64,000 nt of DNA, from assembly GCA_922989275.2 (NCBI GenBank), contig OV277862.1:50059786-50123785 (forward strand), given 5' to 3'. The position numbers and the translations under genes are program-made. Of this stretch, positions 56,661-64,000 are shown one piece after another; position 1 is the first letter of the stretch; each line of letters opens with the position of its first letter. The DNA comes from Gari tellinella. Taxonomy: Eukaryota > Mollusca > Bivalvia > Cardiida > Psammobiidae. Below the pieces are notes generated by a model. The model was not told the DNA's origin. It saw only the letters and a program-made list of their open reading frames with translations, and did not search any database.

Positions 56661-58039
56661 CATAACATTTGACTTCAGTTTCAGAGAATTGTTCGGAAAC
56701 ATGACAGGAAATGTAACAGAAATTCATTTTTACGGTGTTGGAACAGGTTTTGGTGGCAAATGACCGCCATCTTGGTTTTTCTACATACATGTACATCGTT
56801 GTTTATGACATGGTTTGTTTGAAATAATTGCCATTTTTCTGAGGTGAAAATGGTTTATTAAGAATTGGTTAACTTGACATATCCCTCGGTGGCGACCATT
56901 TTAGAAATTGGCCGCCATATTTAATTGCTTACGACAGATATGAGGTAAGCACATCTTGGTGAACATTTATGTTACATGCTTGCTTCCCCAAGTGCACCAT
57001 TTTACTAAAGCTACTTAGTTATCAACAAAAAATGTAGCATTTCATTAGTAAAATAATCATAATTACGTGAAAAAAACGCAAAATACGCCTCTTTTGTTGC
57101 AATTTTGAATAATTTCTTGATTAAAAGAGCTTTTTATTATGGATTTCAAGCTCAATATTCATATTTGATGCGCAACGAATACATTGGAGGCAAATTAAGT
57201 TTATTTAAAGGAAAATTGTACCCTCAACTGAATCCTAAGTGATATTTCGTACTTTCGGCGGCCATCTTGGACGCTATCTTGGATTGCGATGGAGGCTAAC
57301 ATTTTTTTTGAAAACTAGAAACTCTTAGGAGTATTCGTGCCAAAGTTCTTGCTTGCTTCACCAAGTGCACCATTTCTATCAAAAATTGAATTAACGTTTT
57401 TCTGTATACAAAAATGTCCACTTATATATGAAGTGCATATACATGTATCTAATTGGCGCCATCTTGGAAACAATCATGAATGGCCTACTTTAACTAAAGC
57501 GTTGTTAAATGCAGCAACTGGTTCCATAGTTTACAGACTTAGACAGACATTTTAGTATAAAGAAACCAGTGCCATTATCAAGATATCTGTAGTTCTTCAA
57601 TAGTTAAAATTTCATTATCATGAGAGAAAACGTAAAATATGCTTTTTTGGCGGCCATTTTGAAAGTTTTCTTGATTTTGAATGCCAATATTTATAAATTT
57701 GTTGTTCCAAATACATATTTGATATGGTTTGAATACATTTGAGGCAAATTTAGTTTAATTCTTCGAAAATTGTACCCAAAACTAAGACGTCAGGGATTTT
57801 CTGTATAACCGGCGGCCATCTTGGACGCCATCTTGAATTGCGATGTTGTCCATCCGCTTTGCCAACTGCATCAACAGAATTCATAATCTGCAGACTTAGA
57901 CGAACATTTTTGTATATAGAAACCTATGTTCACAGACGAGGACCAGTTGGCTGTCTTAAATGGTCTGATATTTGCAGTACTATTACTGTATGTAAACCTC
58001 TACTGAAAACTCTAAGTCTCTACAGGTCTATAGACTATC

Positions 58040-58440
58040 TAGATCTATAATAAGGTGTGTTTTGTGTGTTTGTTTGTTTGAACTGTTTCTACCGGTAAGT
58101 AATGTTAACTATATGAAGGGGAAAATCTATGTCGAAATCGATGTGTACACTCTATAGTCTCTATCTATTAGATTCTGGATCTAGATCCTATTTTTTCCGG
58201 TCGGTTAGCAATGTCTTTTGTATGGGAATGGAAATAATAAAAAAAATGTGAGTTGACTCTATGCCTCTACATATAGATCTAGATCTACCGGTCTGCTATC
58301 TATAAGTATAAGATCTATAAAATATAGATTATTGATCTATAAGACCCCCAACCGGTTAGCAATGTCTATTGTATGGGAATGGAATATCAAAAAGAAAAAA
58401 AAGAAAAAAAGAAGATCTAAACTAAACTCCACTTTGCAAA
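58040..58440. repeat. AGATCT-rich stretch with direct repeat
   Basis: A block of about 33 bp (CCGGTTAGCAATGTCTATTG...) occurs at 58199-58232 and 58351-58384, separated by AT-rich sequence with many AGATCT/TAGATC words. No gene. Confidence 0.6.
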
Positions 58441-58593
58441 CAGGTTTTATTTTGATCAGACTGTTTGGCACTCGTGTCAATATTTCCGTAGTCAAAACTT
58501 AAAAATTGACTTTTGGCATAACAAAATACAGTCGACAAACTGTAGCAGTCGATATTGTGTCTGCTACATACGCTAAATTTAGCTGTGAAAGGG

Positions 58594-58844
58594 TTAACCC
58601 TTTACCTTATAGAAGCGCCTTTGAGCACATCATATTTATTCCTATACTGAAGAAAATAGTTCCAACTTTTACGGTCATGCGTATGTATCATAAAGAATAT
58701 TTTCTTCATTCGAGCAAGTGGAAGCTTAAATCAGGCTGAAAGTAGAGCAGAATGCGCTTAAGGCGCATTCTGCTTTACTTTCAACCTGCTTTAAGTTATA
58801 ATATGTCTTCAAAATTATAAACAGGCTATGGGGTAAAGGGTTAA
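58594..58844. repeat. Complete family R MITE
   Basis: Ends TTAACCCTTTACC and GGGGTAAAGGGTTAA are perfect; K2 hairpin around AATGCGCTTAAGGCGCATT. Confidence 0.82.
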
Positions 58845-59308
58845 GCAATATGGATGCCGGTATTTAACGCAACACACTGTACCCCAAAAGGTATACGATA
58901 TATGATACTGTAACGATAGGTTTTCGTTTCGTTGTAAATGTAGATTAAAATTTAAATAACGCAGACAAGTTGCATTGTTTCAAATTTTCTATATTATTAA
59001 ATAACTTCAGTGAGTCTTCTTTTTTATGGTTATGCAAGCAGAGCTCTTCTAAATTTGAGAGCATATTGAACCAACACCCGTATTCTTCTCTACGCTTTAA
59101 CCTTTTCTTCCACTATATTCCAACACAGTCGTCTATGCAAATGGTATGGATCCTCATAAGAGGCTGCTTATCACATTTACTGATCACGATCCGGAAACAT
59201 TGGCGTTTGCATATACAGTTAAAATTCGGTACTTCGAACTCGCTTAAATCGATTTTAAAGTATTTCATCAGTTAAAATCCGCTAACCCGATATCGCTTCA
59301 GTGGAACA

Positions 59309-59374
59309 TACCCGTATTTCAAAGTTAAAACGTGGCTAAGCCACGTTTTAACTTTGAAATATGGGTATGTTCTA
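59309..59374. repeat. Perfect-type palindrome, 66 bp
   Basis: ACCCGTATTTCAAAGTTAAA...TTTAACTTTGAAATATGGGT centred on GTGGCTAAGCCAC. Single arms of the same element occur at about 9878-9930 and 50585-50640. Confidence 0.75.
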
Positions 59375-59679
59375 ACTAACGGAGCTTGAAGTATCTTTTT
59401 TACTGTAATTGCAAACAACAGATTTTAGCAGATGGTATTTTATGTGAGGACAGTTTAAATCAGACTTAAAATTGGTTATGAAAGGGATGACTAGAAATAT
59501 GAATGAGTCATTGTTAAGATTGTGCACTTTTCTTTTAATATATTTACAAGAGTATAATAAGAATCAGACCTTTTAAGGAATAATTCAAATTAAAGAGATG
59601 TAAACATAACGCATGCGATCAAGACTGCCTTCTAACAAATGCGTTATGATTAACTTATGAATCGTGGTGAAATATATAG

Positions 59680-60015
59680 ATAAGACTTGCTTTAAAATAA
59701 TACCCAAAATGTCAACATCAGAAGAACTGTTAAGTAATATCGAGTACAGTAACTGTGTAAATGAAGCAACCCAATACAAACAATGGTGGCGACATCTATG
59801 CCACTGTAGGAATCGGAACAAATATGGTGTCATGCCTCTTTGGTGAACAATTGCTTTCATTTGATTTACGTGTTGAGTACATATCACTGAAGAAACGATT
59901 TCCTATCAATTGTACTAAAACGGATCCCAAAAATGATTTAAAAGCTTTTTATGTGCACAATGAGTCAATAAGTTTATAATAAAGGTTCATAAGAATACGG
60001 AAGCCGGATAGTGCC
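59680..60015 (+). promoter_or_regulatory. Gene E upstream region (matches gene B)
   Basis: Aligns with about 16130-16435 upstream of gene B (ACAATGGTGGCGACATC, GGTGAACAATTGCTTTCATT). The match stops about 110 bp short of where the start codon of exon 1 should be and the palindromic element begins. Confidence 0.5.
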
Positions 60016-62650
60016 ACTTTTACAATTTAAAAAAAAAAAATATCTTGAAAATTTAAGTTATTATCTTGAAAATGCAAGATACTATCTTGAAAATTCAAGA
60101 TACTATCTTGAATTTTCAACATACTATCTTGAATATTCAAGATAATAACTTGAAAATTCAAGATAGTATCTTGAATTTTTAATATACTATCTTGAATATT
60201 CAAGATAATAACTTGAAAATTCAAGATACTATCTTGAATTTTCAACATACTAACTTGAAAATTCAAGATACTATCTTGAAAATTCAAGATACTATCTTGA
60301 ATTTTCAACATACTATCTTGAATATTCAAGATACTATCTTGAATTTTCAACATACTAAAAAAAACATTATCTTGAAAATTCAAGTTATTATCTTGAAAAT
60401 TCAAGATACTATCTTGAAAATTCAAGATAGTATCTTGAATTTTCAACATACTATCTTGAATATTCAAGATAATAACTTGAAAATTCAAGATACTATCTTG
60501 AATTTTCAACATACTATCTTGAATATTCAAGATAATAACTTGAATTTTCAAGATACTTATCTTGAAAATTCAACATACTATCTTGAAAATTCAAGATAGT
60601 AACTTGAATTTTCAACATAATAGAGCTGGAATAAATATGTTGTACGGAAGGTGGATAGTGCCACTTTAAGAATTCATAGTAGGCTGAATCTCGAATAAAT
60701 ATTCAAGGGAAAAATATTAAAGGCATTTTTAAAGGTCAAAGGGTTAAAATCAAGATCAAAGAAATAGTTGCATTTATTTCTAGCTCATCTGATCACAGCT
60801 TTGTGCATCTTGCATCTTTCGTCAACATTTTAGCTCACCTGAGTTTATGCTTCGGGTGATCTTTAATGATCGCCTTTTGTCCATTGTCTGTCTTTCTAAT
60901 CAAATATTACGAAATTCACATCCTGCACAGAACAGACTTTAACGCAAAACCTTAACGTTGAGCCAAGAGGTAAAGGTCAAATGTCAAGGTCACCAAACTG
61001 CGGTGCATCATGGTCTACTCATACAGGCGAATCAGCCAGAACAGACTCTAAGTTATGAATAGACTTTAACGCAAAACCTTAACAAAGGTCAAGGTCAAAG
61101 GTCAATGTCACTCAACTACGTTTTACAATGCTGTACTGATTACGGCGCATCTATGGTTTAAGTTTCATAGACATAGCCCTTATAGTTTATGATATCCAGT
61201 CCGGACGCTTGCGCCGGGGTATAGCATATAAGCCCCCTCACCTCGTGAAGGTGAGCTTAAAAGCATCACTAAATGATTTTTCTGGGAGATTTGGTAGAAA
61301 TTAGCTCAGTAATTTCTGGAAAGATTTTCAAAGATTTCTCAAAGTTTTAAGTGTTTGGTTGCCATGACAACCACGATTCTTCACGTAATACCATAAACAT
61401 TATGAATTTGCATAAGGCTAATATATAAGTATCATTCAGGTAAATTTTGGTGACACTCTATCCAAGGGTTTCACAGAGAAGACTGCTAAAACAAGAGGGC
61501 CATGTAGGACCTTAAATCGCCCACCTTTAGGCTAAGAAATTCTACTAGCTTCAGAGAAAACAAGTGAACCCTAGGGCAGGGCTAATTTTGACCCAGGTGT
61601 ATAATTTGAACAAACTTGGTAGAGGACAACTACATGCAATTATGCTACATACCAGTAACCAAATATCAATGCTCTAGGCCTTGTGGTTATAGAGAAGAAC
61701 ACTTTAAAAAATTGCCATGTCAACCACAGTTTTGAGTGGATTCAATTTCTTTGAATACTTTTTGTAAGGATCAAGTGTCCTAAAAGATGGTCAACTGGTT
61801 TTCGGCTAAGAATTCGTTTAAAGAAAGTGGTTGATGGACGGACAGACAGACGGGCGTCGGACGAATGCGATCACAATAACTCACACGGAACATAAGCTCA
61901 GGTGAGCTAAGAATATTGACGAAAGATGCACAATGCACAAAGGACATTCCAGGGATCACAAAACCTCAACCTGAGCTGTGATCAGCTGAGTTAGAAATAA
62001 ATTAAACTTTTTCTGTTTAATCTGTATTTTAACCCTTTGACCTTATATAAACGCCTTTAATAATTTTCTCTTTGAATATTTTTACGAGACTCAGCCTTCT
62101 ATGAATTCTTAAAGTGGCACTATCCACCTTCCATACAACAGATTTATCCCAGCTCTATTATGTTGAAAATTCAAGTTACTATCTTGAATTTTCAAGATAG
62201 TATGTTGAATTTTCAAGATAAGTATCTTGAAAATTCAAGTTATTATCTTGAATATTCAATATACTATCTTGAAAATTCAACATACTATCTTGAAAATTCA
62301 AGATAATATCTTGAATTTTCAAGATAGTATCTTGAATATTCAAGATAGTATGTTGAAAATTCAAGATACTATCTTGAATTTTCAAGATAGTATCTTGAAT
62401 TTTCAAGTTAGTATGTTGAAAATTCAAGATACTATCTTGAATTTTGAAGTTATTATCTTGAATATTCAAGATAGTATGTTGAAAATTCAAGATAGTATCT
62501 TGAATTTTCAAGATAGTATCTTGAATTTTCAAGATAATAACTTGAATTTTCAAGATACTTATCTTGAAAATTCAACATACTATCTTGAAAATTCAAGATA
62601 GTAACTTGAATTTTCAACATAATAGAGCTGGGATAAATCTGTTGTATGGA
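60016..62650. repeat. 2.6-kb palindromic element with CTTGAAAATTCAAG arrays
   Basis: The outer arms (about 60030-60625 and 62160-62620) consist of about 20-21-bp modules based on the palindrome ATCTTGAAAATTCAAGAT in many variants. Inside them about 200 bp are inverted copies (AGAGCTGG-ATAAAT, GGATAGTGCCACTTTAAG, TCAAAGGGTTAAAAT). The centre (about 60830-61905) holds two bivalve-type repeats with AGCTCACCTGAG ends, the second (61490-61905) starting AACAAGAGGGCC. Long frames through the arrays are a by-product of the 21-bp period. Confidence 0.75.
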
Positions 62651-62663
62651 AGGTTTCGTTCAA

Positions 62664-62879
62664 CTCTTTGCATGCTGGGTAATGTTTTCGTCTGCAACAA
62701 GTGTCGTCTGCTACTGTTCTAAAAATAGATTTCTCAAAAAGTCTATTCAAAATAGCCTGGTTAGTGTCAAACAGTTTGGATCCTGATAAGACGCCGCGTG
62801 ACACGGCATCCCACGACCTAAGTTTTTGCAATGGTAATCATTGTAGGATATATCCGCCGCTAGCATGGTAAGAGTTAAG
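62664..62879. repeat. Family Q MITE
   Basis: Ends TTCAACTCTTTGCATGCTGG and, inverted, CTAGCATGGTAAGAGTTAA; K1 core (AACAGTTTGGATCCTGATAA) with a decayed second half. It lies directly at the junction with the gene E intron. Confidence 0.65.
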
Positions 62880-63057
62880 ATGCCTTTCAATCATGTAAGT
62901 TTACTAAGTTTTAAATCGTTTTATTAATGACGGATAGAAAAGGTTTAGTTAGCAAATAACAGTTCATTTCTGAAACAAGAGGTATTTATAATTTGTTTAA
63001 AAGAATATTTTGTATAACATTTAGCCATTTTACATTTTAAACTCTTCTGCGCCAAAG

Positions 63058-63276
63058 TAATCGTAAGATTATTACTCCTTCACCATAATTGTGTCGTCTG
63101 CTTCAATATTGTTGTCTGCAATATCTTTTCAAAGTAAGATCTAATGTTGTATGACTGAAGAAATATCGATACGAGTGTCAAACAGTTTGGATCCTGATCA
63201 GACGTCGCGGCGTCTGATCAGGAGCCAAACTGTTTGCAAAGTCGCCTTTTGGTGCCGTTGGCAGTGAAAGAGTTAA
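63058..63276. repeat. Family Q MITE, shortened core
   Basis: ATTACTCCTTCACCATAATT and GTTGGCAGTGAAAGAGTTAA ends. The K1 core is intact but with a short tip (GATCAGACGTCGCGGCGTCT). Confidence 0.7.
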
Positions 63277-63476
63277 GGGTCGATAGACGTCCGGAGACAA
63301 AAAGAAAGTGTTTAAATATATGCAGTAACGAAGATATTGAATTCACCAGAGTTCGTATACATCTCAATATATACATGTAGCTATATAACTAAGTGGTATT
63401 CAACCTACACGTTCGTTTTACATTTTAATATGTTCGAAATAAGTTGCTCTATGGAGATTAACCCTTTGTTTCACAG

Positions 63477-63592
63477 GACGTGAGGGCGATAAAGTCACTG
63501 TCTCTGACAAGGGGAATGTTAGGTGGACTGCAGAAGATGTCTTCGAACTTCTGTGTGAAATGGACATTACATATTACCCGTTTGATTCCCAG
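63477..63592 (+). CDS. nAChR-like gene E, exon 2 (partial gene)
   Basis: 116 nt, acceptor TTTCACAG|GACGTG and donor CCCAG|GTAAGT, same phases as the other copies. Encodes GREGDKVTVSDKGNVRW to LLCEMDITYYPFDSQ, one residue different from gene B, with the Cys-loop Cys kept. No exon 1 is found upstream: B-like intron 1 sequence starts only at about 62880. Exon 3 would lie beyond the window end. Either a pseudogene or a gene with a relocated first exon. Confidence 0.75.
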
Positions 63593-63806
63593 GTAAGTGA
63601 TCTAGTGTCAACATGGTAAAAAAGAGTTTTCTCCCTTTACGATTATTTTGGATACTGTCAATCCGTTCATTATTTCGTTCATTTGCCCACCCGTTTGTCT
63701 ATCTACATTTATTCATCACCGCCCAGAAAGGCGGTGATGATATTGGAATGTGTTTACAAATTTACCAATGTACTTGGGGCAGCGAAAAGTTTCTACAACA
63801 CGTGAT

Positions 63807-63925
63807 CAGCGATAATGACCAAGTTGAACCAAATGTGTAAAAATTCATTTACACTTTATCAGCGATAATGACCAAGTTGAACCAAATGTGTAAAAATTCA
63901 TCTGGTTCAACTCGGTCATTTTCCT
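63807..63925. repeat. Direct plus inverted short repeat
   Basis: GATAATGACCAAGTTGAACC...AAATTCAT occurs twice in tandem (about 63810 and 63863), followed by an inverted partial copy (TGGTTCAACTCGGTCATTTT). Confidence 0.7.
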
Positions 63926-64000
63926 AAGTAAAAATGGTAGCAGAGAATAGTTTCTATTGAATGGGCTACAGCAAATCTATAGTACACATTGCCCCTGGAT

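Larger units (their letters stand above)
52647..57955. mobile_element. Long-TIR DNA element 2, TTAA-flanked
   Basis: The left arm (52647 to at least 53310) reappears inverted as the right arm (about 57300-57955). Shared blocks include CAACTGGTCCT at the tips, GATGCAGTTGGCAAAGC, ATGGACAACATCGCAATTCA, AAGATGGCGTCCAAGATGGC and GAAGCAAGCAAGAA. TTAA lies directly outside each tip (52643-52646 and 57956-57959). The right arm also has a direct duplication of about 560 bp (57060-57310 against 57620-57870). Inside are a decayed DQAHEQ-type gene and a LINE remnant. TTAA targets are known for piggyBac and Kolobok types, but I could not place this element in either. Confidence 0.72.

Noticed and set aside
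60027..60599. Long open frames on both strands (up to 174 codons) with a seven-residue period such as ILNFQDS
   Set aside because: The 21-bp palindromic module has no stop in these frames, so both strands stay open by construction. The composition, and the fact that the same modules form the arms of a repeat, argue against coding.
60016..62650. CRISPR-like or phage-type repeat array
   Set aside because: Repeats are not separated by unique spacers, there are no cas-like genes, and the genome is clearly animal.

Overview
The window looks like nuclear DNA of an invertebrate, most likely a bivalve mollusc. It is AT-rich, has split genes with GT-AG introns, and is crowded with MITEs, LINEs, a Penelope-like element and the 'GGTGAGCGA...CTCTTGTTT'-ended repeats that I associate with bivalve genomes. 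Nothing suggests a bacterial or viral source. The species cannot be fixed from sequence alone. The host genes form one tandem cluster of divergent nicotinic-receptor-like (Cys-loop, pentameric ligand-gated ion channel) subunits, all on the + strand. Four genes look complete (A 6615-10944, B 16541-18572, C 23820-36168, D 47768-51428). A fifth (E) is represented only by its second exon (63477-63592) before the window ends. Every copy has the same architecture: exon 1 (signal peptide and first half of the extracellular domain, phase-1 donor), a 116-nt exon 2 (second half, ending just before the second Cys of the Cys-loop, phase 0) and a long exon 3 (that Cys, then M1 to M4). Splice junctions were placed by reading frame and are mutually consistent. 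A and D are close relatives, as are B and E, and their flanks align colinearly, so an A+B block was duplicated to give D+E. C is nearest to B and also shares its 3' flank. A and D have lost the first Cys of the Cys-loop (Phe instead), while B, C and E keep it. The E locus keeps B-like upstream sequence and B-like intron 1 and exon 2, but exon 1 is missing and a large palindromic repeat sits in its place. Most of the rest is mobile DNA. Layout: 1-6.5 kb MITE clusters; 6.6-11 kb gene A, with a Penelope-type fragment and a LINE 3' end in its introns; 11-16 kb MITEs, a LINE remnant and a ~270-bp tandem array; 16.1-19 kb gene B; 19-23.8 kb mostly unrecognised AT-rich DNA; 23.8-36.2 kb gene C, whose first intron holds a long-terminal-inverted-repeat (TIR) element (about 24.6-32.6 kb) nesting an RTE-type LINE and a Penelope-like element with a perfect 13-bp target duplication, and whose second intron holds a deleted Tc1/mariner element ending about 10 bp before exon 3; 38.3-40.6 kb a MITE-derived tandem array; 41.2-45.4 kb a LINE with an intact 1128-residue ORF carrying a 2A-like peptide; 46-51.5 kb gene D; 52.6-58 kb a second long-TIR element flanked by TTAA and carrying a decayed gene with DQAHEQ and Cys-rich motifs; 58-64 kb repeats, the palindromic element and gene E. 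The most promising candidates for something undescribed are the long-TIR/DQAHEQ elements, the modular MITEs in which two hairpin cores recur between different terminal repeats, and the Cys-loop-less receptor pair.
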